IMG/VR virus record: IMGVR_UViG_3300031688_000066
Location: 1-33,789 of that record
Direction: 5' to 3' (one strand)
DNA: 33,789 nucleotides
From: a virus
Position 1 is the stretch's first letter. Each line of letters opens with the position of its first letter. Shown piece after piece: positions 20,047-29,352 of this stretch. A program made the translations under genes and the position numbers. The notes under the pieces were generated by a model. It saw only the letters and a list, made by a program, of their open reading frames with translations. It ran no database searches and was not told where the DNA came from.

Positions 20047-21886
20047 AAATGTAAATATTGTAATTAAGGCTTTTGACAAATTTGAAGGTGTCTTTGCGGG
20101 CGCTAGAAAAGGTCTTGCTAAAATAGGCATGGCCGCTGAAAAAGTTAAAAAGCGATTTCCTGCATTGACCAAAGCCATTGGCGGCATGGCAACATTAGCA
20201 AAGAAAGCATTTAAAGCTGTTGCGATTGTAGTGACTGCGGTTGCTACTGCAATGACTGCCCTTACCATATCGTCCCTTAGATCGGGCGACCAATTAGCTA
20301 AAACAGCCGATAAAATCGGTATAACTACCGAAGCCTTGGCAGGATTGCGTCACGCGGCAGAGCTTACAGGCGTATCTGCGGGTACGATGGATATGGCAAT
20401 GCAACGGCTCACAAGGCGAGTTAGTGAAGCGGCAAACGGCACAGGTGAGGCTGTAGGCGCATTGCATGAACTTGGCATTAACGCCTCAGAGTTAGAGCAG
20501 TTGCCCTTAGACGAACAGATGAATGTCATTGCTGACTCTATGGCTAAAGTAAAAAGTCAATCAGACAAAGTTCGTTTGGCTATGAAATTGTTCGACTCAG
20601 AAGGTGTCGCGCTAGTAAACACATTAGCAGGTGGCTCTGAGGGTCTGGCTAAGATGACGGCAGAAGCTAACGTGCTTGGTCTTGCTTTAAGTCGTGCCGA
20701 CACTGCCCAGATAGAAGCGGCTAATGATTCTATCACTAGGGCTAAAGCTGTATTCACTGGTCTAGGCAATCAATTAGCTGTTGCTTTTGCTCCTATTATT
20801 GAAACCGTAGCAAACCTATTTAGGCAATCCGCTGTAGATTCTGCTGAGTTTGGCAATGTTGGTCAGCGTGTAGCTGATGGTTTAGTTACTGCTTTTGCTA
20901 AAGTGCAGGGCGCATTGCATTCAATGTCTATATTTGCAAAGCAAGTTCACTTAGTGTTTTATCAACTTGCTGTTTTTATTGGCAAAGAATTAGTTGATGC
21001 TGTTCGCCCTTTTATTGAGCTGTACGATATTCTTGCTAAGAAAATAGGCAAGCCACTAATTGGTGACGGAATAAAAAGTTTTTTTGATGAAGCGATGTTG
21101 GGTGTTAAAGAGCTTCAATCTGAAATAGAATTAATGCGACAAAGTAACCCTGCGGAAGGAATTCTTGCGGCTTATGAAGAGATTAAATTAGCTTCTAGGG
21201 AAACCGCTGAAATAGTGGCCGCAAATTCACCTGCCGTTATTTTAGCTTCTGAAGGCGCAAAAGTTATAAAGCAGGAAAGCTTTCAAGATAAAATCAAAAA
21301 GAAAGCCGCTATTGACTTGGCTAAATTTAATGCTTTAACTCAAGTAGAACAAACACAACAAATAGTTGGAGAACTTGGGAAACAATTTTCTGCATCTTCT
21401 AGGCACAGTAAAAAACTATTTGCTGTAAATAAAGCATTTCAGATAGGACAAGCAATAATGAATACCTATGCTGGAGCTTCTAAAGCTTTAGCGGCATACC
21501 CACCACCAATTAACTTTTTAATGGCGGCAGGTGTTGTTACTGCGGGACTTGCTCAGGTAGCACAAATAAGGTCGCAGTCTTTTGAAGGAGGTGGTTTTAC
21601 AGGTGGAGGTTCAAGAACTGGAGGTGTAGACGGCAAAGGCGGTTTTCCTGCAATACTTCACCCTAATGAAACTGTTATTGACCACACTAAAAGCGGTGGC
21701 GTTAGCGGTGGCGTTAGCGGTGGCGTTACAATAAACCAAACAATCAATGTCACAACAGGCATACAATCTACTGTTCGCGCTGAGATAGTTCAGCTAATGC
21801 CTCAGATCGCACAGGCCGCTAAAGGTGCTGTTGCAGATGCACGATTGCGCGGTGGCAACTTCTCGAAAGCAATGGGGGGCGCATAA
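20039..21886 (+). CDS. Tape measure protein
   Basis: A 615-residue protein with N-terminal amphipathic helices, a hydrophobic helix at about 60-79 (AVAIVVTAVATAMTALTIS), a conserved LAKTADKIGITTEALAGLRH block at about 85-104 seen in many tape measures, a long alpha-helical middle, another hydrophobic/alanine-rich zone near 480-510 and a glycine-rich end. Length and position identify it. At about 0.15 nm per residue the tail would be about 90 nm, a textbook relation. A small 12-bp triplicate repeat is near its end. Confidence 0.9.
   Translation: MAENVNIVIKAFDKFEGVFAGARKGLAKIGMAAEKVKKRFPALTKAIGGMATLAKKAFKAVAIVVTAVATAMTALTISSLRSGDQLAKTADKIGITTEALAGLRHAAELTGVSAGTMDMAMQRLTRRVSEAANGTGEAVGALHELGINASELEQLPLDEQMNVIADSMAKVKSQSDKVRLAMKLFDSEGVALVNTLAGGSEGLAKMTAEANVLGLALSRADTAQIEAANDSITRAKAVFTGLGNQLAVAFAPIIETVANLFRQSAVDSAEFGNVGQRVADGLVTAFAKVQGALHSMSIFAKQVHLVFYQLAVFIGKELVDAVRPFIELYDILAKKIGKPLIGDGIKSFFDEAMLGVKELQSEIELMRQSNPAEGILAAYEEIKLASRETAEIVAANSPAVILASEGAKVIKQESFQDKIKKKAAIDLAKFNALTQVEQTQQIVGELGKQFSASSRHSKKLFAVNKAFQIGQAIMNTYAGASKALAAYPPPINFLMAAGVVTAGLAQVAQIRSQSFEGGGFTGGGSRTGGVDGKGGFPAILHPNETVIDHTKSGGVSGGVSGGVTINQTINVTTGIQSTVRAEIVQLMPQIAQAAKGAVADARLRGGNFSKAMGGA
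21692..21727 (+). repeat. Three tandem 12-bp repeats in the tape measure gene
   Basis: The unit AGCGGTGGCGTT occurs three times in a row, encoding Ser-Gly-Gly-Val each time, in a glycine-rich linker before the C-terminal helical domain. It is in frame, so copy number changes would only lengthen the linker. Confidence 0.85.
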
Positions 21887-22446
21887 TGCCTTTAGCTTTT
21901 CCAAGTGTTGGAATAAAGAATATGTCTATGCGATTGCGTCGAGTTGTCGCAGTTTCTGAATCTCCTTTTACTTTAGACACTCAGGTATATACTCATCAAG
22001 GCGCTAGATGGGAAGCAGAGATCAGTCTGCCGCCATTAAGCCATGCAGAGGCACGATCTGTTGAAGGTTTTATTGTTGGCTTAAAGGGGCGGGAAGGCAC
22101 GTTTACGTTTGGCAATCCATTGCACACAAGCACAGCATATGTGGCTCTTTCAACATCAGCAACAATTCGATCTGAAACCTTGACCACTACATCAGGAAGC
22201 TCTGCTGTTAGTGCAGGAACTTACTTTCAGTTAGGGTCTTATCTGTACTTGATTACATCTGACAAATCTAGTGGAGCAGGAACTTTAAACTTTCAGCCAC
22301 CATTGCGAGAGGCTATCGCGGCTTTTCAGGTTTGTGACTTTACGCTACCTAAAAGCCTTTGGCGCATGTCTGCTAACGATGTCGGTTGGTCTATTAACGA
22401 GGCTAGTATTTACGGCTTCTCGTTTGCTTGCGAGGAGGCATTATGA
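21886..22446 (+). CDS. Distal tail protein-like
   Basis: A 186-residue beta-rich protein. It follows the tape measure with one-base overlap and precedes the hub. GARWEAEISLPPLSHAEARS and GFIVGLKGREGTFTFGNPLH are typical of a family of small tail-tip proteins in siphoviruses, likely the distal tail adaptor. The C-terminal part ASIYGFSFACEEAL includes the ribosome site of the next gene. Function by position. Confidence 0.65.
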   Translation: MPLAFPSVGIKNMSMRLRRVVAVSESPFTLDTQVYTHQGARWEAEISLPPLSHAEARSVEGFIVGLKGREGTFTFGNPLHTSTAYVALSTSATIRSETLTTTSGSSAVSAGTYFQLGSYLYLITSDKSSGAGTLNFQPPLREAIAAFQVCDFTLPKSLWRMSANDVGWSINEASIYGFSFACEEAL

Positions 22447-23234
22447 GCAGAACCCTAACCAGTGGGATGACAGCAGTAACTACCGCTGATGTGGTTCGGC
22501 CTGTTTATTTTGTTCGCATGACATTCGACGTTAATATTACAGCGGGTAATTTTATAATAGGACACTTTTACCGCATAGCTAGTATTGGCGGTACTAATTT
22601 TACAGCTATCGGAGCAAGTGCAAATACAGTTGGGTTGGATTTTACGGCAACGGGCACAGGTGCTAATAATGGAAATGGCACTGCTAGTGAAAGCCCTAGT
22701 CAATTAAATATCTGGAACGGTATCGGTGATCTTGCTTTTGGCGGCAACACCTATACAGGGACAGGCGACCTTCTCTCCATAAGCCAAATAACAGAAACCT
22801 CAGACATTTCGGCCACTGGTATCAATGTCAGTTTAACAGGCATTAAAACGTCCTTTATTGCCATTGCTAAAGATCACGAATATCAAGGCAGACCATTGAC
22901 CGTTTCTCTTGGTGCGTTTGATGCGTCTGGTGATCTTATCGCTGACCCTGTAATCGTATTCTCTGGGTTCATGGATACCATGACAATCTCTGAGTCTGGT
23001 GCTTACTCAAGCATAGGCATTTCAGTTGAAAACAAATTAGTGTCGTTTGAGCGCACTAAGGTTAGACGCTACACCGCAGAAGATCAAAAGATAGACCACC
23101 CGACAGACAAAGGCTTTGAATACGTGACTGCTATTGTTCAGAAGGAAATTATCTGGGGAAGGCCATCAAACACAGCAGGCGGTGGCGGTGGTAATTCTGG
23201 AAATCAAGGTGGCGCTCCAAGAAACTATCATTAG
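22443..23234 (+). CDS. Tail hub protein (DUF2163-like) with inserted domain
   Basis: 263 residues from ATG 22443, which has a perfect AGGAGG six bases before it and overlaps the upstream TGA. RPVYFVRMTFD at 19-29 resumes at LNIWNGIGDLAFGGNTYTGT (about 88-107) after an inserted stretch (about 31-87) containing IGHFYRIASIGGTNFTAIGA and FTATGTGANNGNGT. Without it, this is the DUF2163/BR0599-like hub of many siphoviruses. The insert matches a small module I know from phage tail fibre proteins (GNFxxGxxYxIxxxGxTxFTxIGA). C-terminus is Gly/Asn-rich. Confidence 0.75.
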   Translation: MSRTLTSGMTAVTTADVVRPVYFVRMTFDVNITAGNFIIGHFYRIASIGGTNFTAIGASANTVGLDFTATGTGANNGNGTASESPSQLNIWNGIGDLAFGGNTYTGTGDLLSISQITETSDISATGINVSLTGIKTSFIAIAKDHEYQGRPLTVSLGAFDASGDLIADPVIVFSGFMDTMTISESGAYSSIGISVENKLVSFERTKVRRYTAEDQKIDHPTDKGFEYVTAIVQKEIIWGRPSNTAGGGGGNSGNQGGAPRNYH

Positions 23235-23242
23235 GGGAAAAA

Positions 23243-23695
23243 ATGAAGATCGCGCACGAATGTTTGGCATCCGTCAAAGAAGACATTAAACCGTTAATTG
23301 AAAAGCATTGGGAATTGGTTGCTTTAAATCAAGGTGCTATAAAACTAAACCCTGATTGGGAACAATACGCCAAGCTAGACGCGGCAGGAATATTGAGAGT
23401 CTTTACCGCCAGAGAAGATGGTGAGTTAGTAGGCTATTGTGTCTTAGTAGTGAGTAGATCAATGCACTATAAAGACCATGTTTTTGCCAATAACGATGTT
23501 GTTTTCGTATTACCTGACAGCAGGGCGGGCGCAACAGGATATAAGCTGTTAAACTATGCTCAAGAACATTGCGCGGAAAATGGCATTTCTTGCTTGAATA
23601 TAAATACTAAAGTTCACATTCCTTTCGATAGCCTCTTGATTGGAATGGGTTTTACTTTAATTGAACGCATTTACTCTAAATGTTTTAAGGATTAA
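23243..23695 (+). CDS. GNAT-family acetyltransferase-like protein in the tail operon
   Basis: A 150-residue protein. REDGELVGYCVLVVSR (about 56-71), NDVVFVLPDSRAGATGYKLL with R-A-G-A-T-G as the acetyl-CoA-binding loop, and the C-terminal LLIGMGFTLIERIYSKCF fit the GNAT fold. It stands between hub and J-like genes, where lambda-like phages and gene transfer agents usually encode an NlpC/P60 peptidase. Whether it modifies virion or host proteins is unknown. GGGGA ribosome site is close to the ATG. Confidence 0.7.
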   Translation: MKIAHECLASVKEDIKPLIEKHWELVALNQGAIKLNPDWEQYAKLDAAGILRVFTAREDGELVGYCVLVVSRSMHYKDHVFANNDVVFVLPDSRAGATGYKLLNYAQEHCAENGISCLNINTKVHIPFDSLLIGMGFTLIERIYSKCFKD

Positions 23696-23697
23696 AA

Positions 23698-26600
23698 ATG
23701 GCTTTTGCATTATTAGCAGGATTAGCATCAGCAGCAGGTCATGCGTTAGCAATAAGTGCTTTTACTTTTTCATGGGCTGCATTTGCTATTGGTGCAGGTT
23801 TATCGCTAGTCTCTCGCGCATTAATGCCAAAGCCCGATATTGGCACTCAGATGGGCGGTCAATCCGTTACCACAAGAGAGGCCGCGCAGAGTAGAAAGAT
23901 TGTCTATGGTCGCGCCCGTATTGGTGGCAACATTGTTTACCTTGAATCAACTGGTTCAGATAACAAATACCTATGGTTGGTAATAGCTGTTGCAGGGCAT
24001 GAGATTGATGCCTATGAAAGCGTCTGGTTTAACGATGACAAGATATGGGACGGCACTAACTACCTAAATAACTGGGATAATGTTGTTAATATATCTTTTT
24101 ATAAAGGCGATCAAACAGCGGCAGATTCTGCATTAGTCAGCGCGTCAAACTCCAAGTGGACGGCTGATCACAAGCTACTTGATACAGCTTACATGGTTGT
24201 CAAGCTAACGCATGACCCAGAGAAGTTTTCTAGTGGACTGCCTAACATATCAACCATTATTCGCGGCAAGAAAGTACTAGACCCAAGCAACAATTCAACC
24301 GCATGGTCACAAAACCCTGCTTTATGTATTTACGATTATCTGCGTGACACTAAATATGGGTTAAGCGAAACCGTTGCCAACATTCTTACTTCTTCTGTAA
24401 CCACAGCGAAGGGCGTTTGTGATGAAGCAATTACCTTGTCAGCGGGTGGGACTCAGCCCCGATACACTATCGACGGTGTGGTAGATACATCTAACTCTAT
24501 CAAGGCAAACATCGAAACAATGATTGGCTCTATGGCGGGTCGGTTAGTCTACTCTGGCGGCAAGTTTGAAGTCCACGCGGGAGAGTACATAGCCCCATCA
24601 ATTACCGTGGATGAATCACAAGTTATTGGCGAGATTACCGTACAGACTAAACAGTCAAGACGCAATGCGTTTAATGGCGTGAAAGGCGTATTTCTCTCTG
24701 AAGAAGATAACTACATCCTAGCTGATTACCCTGCGCAAATTTCATCGGCTTATGCGGTGCAAGATGGCGACCCTATTTATCTTGATATGGCGCTTCCATA
24801 TACCTCAAACAATATCCGCGCTCAGAGGCTTGCTAAACTGGCTCTGTTCCGTTCTAGGCAGCAAGAAGCCATAACCATACCCTGCAATCTAAGTGCGCTT
24901 AGATTTAAAATAGGGGACAACATTAGCGTCACCAATACGCGTCTTGGATACAGCGGGAAGGTGTTTGAGGTGGTTGGTTATGCGATGGACTTTAGTTCAG
25001 ATGGCCGAATTGTTGTTAATGTTGATGCTATTGAGACAGCCTCATCTATCTGGGATTGGCAAGCATCTGATGAAGAAGTATTCTTAGGTGCAGGAGAAGT
25101 TGAGCTTTATAACGGCTCAGTTGCTATTGCTCCGACAAGCATAAACGTTACAAGCGATTCTTTTTTGAGTGAAGATGGCACATTTAATTCACAGTTCAAC
25201 GTAACGTGGACTGATGCAGACGATGCGTTTACCGATCATTATGTGGTTGAATGGAAGCTATCAAGCGCCTCTGATTATTTTTCTCAACAAACAAAAAACT
25301 CACCGTTTATCGTTGTAAATTTGCAAAGCAGTCAGACATATAATGTACGAGTAAAGGCTGTAAATGAGTTAGGCGTTTCAAGCACGTATATAACATCAGC
25401 GCCAACAGCGGCGATTGATACAACTGCTCCATCATTGCCTACATCGATAACAGCGACAGCAGGGCTTAAGTCTATCAGTTTGTCTTATACTAACCCTGCC
25501 GAAAAAGACTTTAACAACGTCGAAATCTTCCGCTCTTTATCATCTGGCGGGACATATGCAGAAGTGTCCAATGTCGCGGGAGGCTTTGGCGCAAAGGCTG
25601 AACATCTTGACGGTGGGCTTGACGATGAAACAGAGTATTTTTATAAATTAAAATCTGTTGACTTAACAGGCAATAAAACCTCAGACGCAGACTTTAACGC
25701 ACAGACAGCAGTTTCAGCTACGACCTTAGCAGTAGGCGCAGGAGACGTAGTAACAACCACTAGAATCACTAGCAGTTCAAGCACTGCCGCACCATCAGAT
25801 ACAGTGTTTTCTGACTTTGTTGGCAGAGACCCTATTGATGGGGATATTGTTTACATCACTAATACATCAGTTACGCCAAACGCACAAAAGGCGTATGAGC
25901 GAATTAGCGGTGCTTGGGTCGAGCAAACCAACCTAATATCTGGCGATGTTATTGAAGATCAGTCAATCAGCAGTGACAACCTTTCTAGCAACTCTGTTTC
26001 ACCGTCGAAGATAATTGCTCACGCTACCTCTCTGGTAAACCCAGTATCCGCATCTGGCAATGTTTATAGATACGGTGGATATGATGACGCAGGTAATATT
26101 GTTAATGCTATTCCATCAGGAATTGCAGTCTCGTTTAATAGTTCAGAGAAAGCATTATCTATTGCTAACGCACAAAACAGTTCGGTGAGAACAGACAGTT
26201 TTCCTATTGATAGTAATTCAGTCTATAAAATAAAACTACAGATTAAAAAAACCACAACTGGTGGCGCATGGTTTGTCGGAGCAAATCAATATACATCGTT
26301 CACAAATGGCGCAACCTCTGGAAGCAATGGATCAACTTCTCAGATTTTTGGGCGATGGGATATTAACAGAAACACTCAGCAAGGCGCGGCCAATGTGTAT
26401 TTTGCTTGGAAATCAAGCGTTACAGATACTAATTACGATGAGATAGTTTGTTTCTTTCTAGGCTCAGATGTTGATATAAATGAAGTGCCAAATCATTTAA
26501 TTCCCTCAGACGTAAACGCAGGGCCATATATCCAATTTCATAGCGGGTCTACTCATGGCGGCCTACGAATATTGAACTGGGAAAATGGTTCAACTAACAG

Positions 26601-27480
26601 AACGTTAATTGTAAAAAACATTACTGTTCAAAGAATGACAGCAAATTCTATTGTTGCTGAGAACATTGAAACCACTAACCTTGCGGCTATTACAGCCGAC
26701 TTGGGTGCAGTAACAGCGGGTTCATTGAGTAATTCGACAAACTCACCCACGGCAGGGTCTGCTCCTACAGGGGCACAATCTGGTACTGCTATAAACTTAG
26801 CGTCGGGGTCTTTTACGTTTGGTAATGCTAGTTCGTTTCTGTATTTCAACACAAACGACGGACTAATTCAGGGCGGCCTGACACCATTTAATGATACTGT
26901 TGAAATATACTATCAAGGTTCGTCTGCTCCGTCATCGCCCAGTGATTCTTCAATGACTTACTCAACGACAGGCGCGTATTCTTTTGCTACAAACCCGCCA
27001 ACTGGATGGACGTTAGGAATACCAAGCACTACTGACAATATATATGTTGTGCAAGCAGACATTGCTAGAATCGGTGCAGGGGCTGTTACTGCTTCTTGGG
27101 GGCCAGTTAGTTTACTAAGGGCCGCAACTGTTACAGGTACATCATTGGCAACCTCTCCGTCATCAATAACTTTTTTCTATGCTAACAGCAACTCAACTAG
27201 TCCGAACAGTTACACCAACACCTATACGGTAACTGCGTCAGGGGCTTACAGTCATGCGATGGTTATTAATGCAGGGCCAGAGTCTGGTACATGGAGTTCC
27301 CTTAATTCTGGTTCTGTTACTCCAAACGAACAAAGCGGAGATACAGGTCAATTTACAATAGGGTCTGTAACTTACCAAGTTACTCCGTTTAACAAAATAT
27401 GGTCTTGGACTGTTACGCACACTTCATCTGGTGCAATAGTTAGTCAATCTACAAGATCACTAAACCCATCAAATTTATAA
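23698..27480 (+). CDS. Central tail/host specificity protein, J-like
   Basis: A 1260-residue protein, the largest in the window. N-terminal hydrophobic segment (residues 1-40) and SVTTREAAQSRKIVYGRARI mark the start of the J-like tail-tip domain; IYDYLRDTKYGLSE and IETMIGSMAGRLVYSGGKFE are conserved blocks. Two fibronectin type III domains lie about 475-570 and 575-670. Beyond residue 700 the protein becomes beta-rich, low complexity and Ser/Thr/Asn-rich, with a coiled-coil-like AENIETTNLAAITADLGAVT stretch near 1000, likely the receptor-reaching part. Related tail-tip proteins bind host receptors. Confidence 0.85.
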   Translation: MAFALLAGLASAAGHALAISAFTFSWAAFAIGAGLSLVSRALMPKPDIGTQMGGQSVTTREAAQSRKIVYGRARIGGNIVYLESTGSDNKYLWLVIAVAGHEIDAYESVWFNDDKIWDGTNYLNNWDNVVNISFYKGDQTAADSALVSASNSKWTADHKLLDTAYMVVKLTHDPEKFSSGLPNISTIIRGKKVLDPSNNSTAWSQNPALCIYDYLRDTKYGLSETVANILTSSVTTAKGVCDEAITLSAGGTQPRYTIDGVVDTSNSIKANIETMIGSMAGRLVYSGGKFEVHAGEYIAPSITVDESQVIGEITVQTKQSRRNAFNGVKGVFLSEEDNYILADYPAQISSAYAVQDGDPIYLDMALPYTSNNIRAQRLAKLALFRSRQQEAITIPCNLSALRFKIGDNISVTNTRLGYSGKVFEVVGYAMDFSSDGRIVVNVDAIETASSIWDWQASDEEVFLGAGEVELYNGSVAIAPTSINVTSDSFLSEDGTFNSQFNVTWTDADDAFTDHYVVEWKLSSASDYFSQQTKNSPFIVVNLQSSQTYNVRVKAVNELGVSSTYITSAPTAAIDTTAPSLPTSITATAGLKSISLSYTNPAEKDFNNVEIFRSLSSGGTYAEVSNVAGGFGAKAEHLDGGLDDETEYFYKLKSVDLTGNKTSDADFNAQTAVSATTLAVGAGDVVTTTRITSSSSTAAPSDTVFSDFVGRDPIDGDIVYITNTSVTPNAQKAYERISGAWVEQTNLISGDVIEDQSISSDNLSSNSVSPSKIIAHATSLVNPVSASGNVYRYGGYDDAGNIVNAIPSGIAVSFNSSEKALSIANAQNSSVRTDSFPIDSNSVYKIKLQIKKTTTGGAWFVGANQYTSFTNGATSGSNGSTSQIFGRWDINRNTQQGAANVYFAWKSSVTDTNYDEIVCFFLGSDVDINEVPNHLIPSDVNAGPYIQFHSGSTHGGLRILNWENGSTNRTLIVKNITVQRMTANSIVAENIETTNLAAITADLGAVTAGSLSNSTNSPTAGSAPTGAQSGTAINLASGSFTFGNASSFLYFNTNDGLIQGGLTPFNDTVEIYYQGSSAPSSPSDSSMTYSTTGAYSFATNPPTGWTLGIPSTTDNIYVVQADIARIGAGAVTASWGPVSLLRAATVTGTSLATSPSSITFFYANSNSTSPNSYTNTYTVTASGAYSHAMVINAGPESGTWSSLNSGSVTPNEQSGDTGQFTIGSVTYQVTPFNKIWSWTVTHTSSGAIVSQSTRSLNPSNL

Positions 27481-27536
27481 ACTATTAGCCAAGCAAACTA
27501 TAACTGCTTATTACTTTTTATACACAGAGGTTTAAA

Positions 27537-27866
27537 ATGATATTTGAGATTGTAAAAAAAGATACTGCTCCACAAGTTCAAGCGACAATAACCAAGTCAC
27601 ATGATGGTTCTGTTGTTGATCTTACAGGCGCAACTGTAATGCTTAAATTCAGGGCAAAAGGCTCCACTACCACGCTGTTCACTCTAAATGGATTTAATGT
27701 TCCAACAACTAACTTTGCTAAGGGCATTGTTTTGTTTTTGTTTGGTTCTAATAATCTCGATATTGATGCAGGTTATTACGAAGGCGAAGTGGAAATAACC
27801 TATGACAACGGCACTATTGACACAGTTTATGAAGTTTTAAATTTTAAATTAAGGGCAGATTTTTAA
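27537..27866 (+). CDS. BppU N-terminal-domain-like tail protein
   Basis: A 109-residue beta protein. SHDGSVVDLTGATVMLKFRA, FAKGIVLFLFG and GYYEGEVEITYDNGTIDTVY are the pattern of the BppU_N/DUF2479 immunoglobulin-like domain used to attach receptor-binding proteins to the tail tip. The domain is alone here, so it may be an adaptor for the fibre proteins that follow. Ribosome site AGAGG; its stop is immediately followed by the next ATG. Confidence 0.7.
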   Translation: MIFEIVKKDTAPQVQATITKSHDGSVVDLTGATVMLKFRAKGSTTTLFTLNGFNVPTTNFAKGIVLFLFGSNNLDIDAGYYEGEVEITYDNGTIDTVYEVLNFKLRADF

Positions 27867-28868
27867 ATGGCAAAAGGTAAAGTAATTTTTCAAAAAGCAA
27901 TGATGAAAGTTCGGCTCGGTGTTTTTATAATTGTTGCTTTCTATCAAAAAGTTTTTACAGATTCCTCATTAGTTACTGACCTTGCTTCTAAATTATTATC
28001 GACACTTAAATATGATCAATCAGCCGTTCAAGATCAGTTAAATATTGGTACAGAAAAGCAATTATCTGATGCGGGTGACATTTCTGATAATGCAGTTTTT
28101 CAAACGATAAAAGAGTTAAGCAATTTCGGTGATGTTAGTGAACTGCACTCTTTAGTTATTGGTCTTTCAAAGGAAGAATTACCCCTAATTAATGAGTTTC
28201 TTTCTTTTGCCTTAAACGCTGTACAAGAAGATAGCTCCAATTTTACAGATGCATTGCAGATTGCTTTTAACTTTGGTCGCTTTTTGGCTGACAGCGGGCA
28301 AGTGTCTGACTCACAACTTTTGACACTCAATAAACTTTTGCAAGATGCGTCAAGCGCGGTGGATGTCTTTAACTATGTAGCCGTATTTTTACGATCTTTG
28401 TCCGATAATGCACTCGTTCAAGATGTTTCACAGATTCAATACCAAACAACTAAAAATGATCTTGCTAGTTTTGTTGACTCTGTTGTTATTTTGCTTTTTC
28501 AAGGTATTTATTTATCAGATAGTGCGCAAATAATTGATGTGTTACAATGTCAAACAAGCATTGACAAAAATGAAATTGCAACTTTATTAGATCAAATTAA
28601 TAATAAAGATATAAGCAAGATAATTTCTGAACAGCTATACGGCACTGATGACTTTGATGGTGCGTCTTCTGTTGACGACGATCAAAACATGGAGTTTATT
28701 AAATCCAAAACAGATCTTGGATTTATTAATGAATCCATTGTAAACTTAGTCGTTAAAGCGGCAACGGACACGACTTCTGCAAATGATTCTGGGTTTTTGA
28801 CAACGCAGAATTATGCTTCAGAAGATTATTTTTTAGAAGAATACTGCGGCTTTGTCCGTAATTTTTAA
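27867..28868 (+). CDS. Repetitive acidic tail-tip protein
   Basis: A 333-residue protein, mostly composed of degenerate repeats of about 25-35 residues in which a D-S or S-D/A-x-x-x-D segment (FTDSSLVTD, LSDAGDISD, LADSGQVSD, LSDSAQIID) is followed by hydrophobic helix-like segments. It ends EDYFLEEYCGFVRNF, a Y-x-x-x-Y-x-G-x-x-R-x-F ending that I recall in other phage fibre-region proteins with the same repeats. The role is probably structural in the tail tip; no enzyme motif is seen. Confidence 0.6.
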   Translation: MAKGKVIFQKAMMKVRLGVFIIVAFYQKVFTDSSLVTDLASKLLSTLKYDQSAVQDQLNIGTEKQLSDAGDISDNAVFQTIKELSNFGDVSELHSLVIGLSKEELPLINEFLSFALNAVQEDSSNFTDALQIAFNFGRFLADSGQVSDSQLLTLNKLLQDASSAVDVFNYVAVFLRSLSDNALVQDVSQIQYQTTKNDLASFVDSVVILLFQGIYLSDSAQIIDVLQCQTSIDKNEIATLLDQINNKDISKIISEQLYGTDDFDGASSVDDDQNMEFIKSKTDLGFINESIVNLVVKAATDTTSANDSGFLTTQNYASEDYFLEEYCGFVRNF

Positions 28869-28886
28869 CTTTTTAAAGAGGCTATT

Positions 28887-29336
28887 ATGATTAAAGATAA
28901 ATTAAAACTACGCGGTGATGTTTCTATCGTTTTGAAATCTTCCGACGGTAGCGTGAGAGATTCACGCGCGATTAAAAACCTAGTTGTTAATGATGGATTA
29001 AATTTCATTGTCAGCAGAATGAAAGATACCACCCAAGGCGCGATGTCTCACATGGCAGTCGGCTCAAGCACAACTGCCGCGGCCGCAGGACAGACTGACT
29101 TAGTATCTATTCTAGGTTCTAGAGAAGCGTTAGACAGCACTAGCGTTTCAACGAACACTGTTACTTACGTTTCCTCGTTTGAGGCGGGAGAAGGCACAGG
29201 AGGAGTTACAGAGGCAGGAATATTTAATGCGTCTACTTCTGGCGATATGTTGTGCCGTACCGTTTTTGATGTGGTCAATAAGCAGGCCACGGATTCAATG
29301 ACTATCACTTGGACCATTACACTTACCGCATCTTAA
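28887..29336 (+). CDS. Virion tail-region protein of a common phage family
   Basis: A 149-residue beta-rich protein. MSHMAVGSSTTAAAAGQTDL, then EAGEGTGGVTEAGIFNA and DVVNKQATDSMTITWTITLT are a recurring combination in many tailed phages near fibre genes (VG-x-G-T-x-A at the middle, TEAGIFNA, W-x-ITL end). It is thought to be a structural tail-fibre component; its exact role is not established. AAAGAGG ribosome site. Confidence 0.65.
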   Translation: MIKDKLKLRGDVSIVLKSSDGSVRDSRAIKNLVVNDGLNFIVSRMKDTTQGAMSHMAVGSSTTAAAAGQTDLVSILGSREALDSTSVSTNTVTYVSSFEAGEGTGGVTEAGIFNASTSGDMLCRTVFDVVNKQATDSMTITWTITLTAS

Positions 29337-29352
29337 TTAGAAGGGGCTACCG

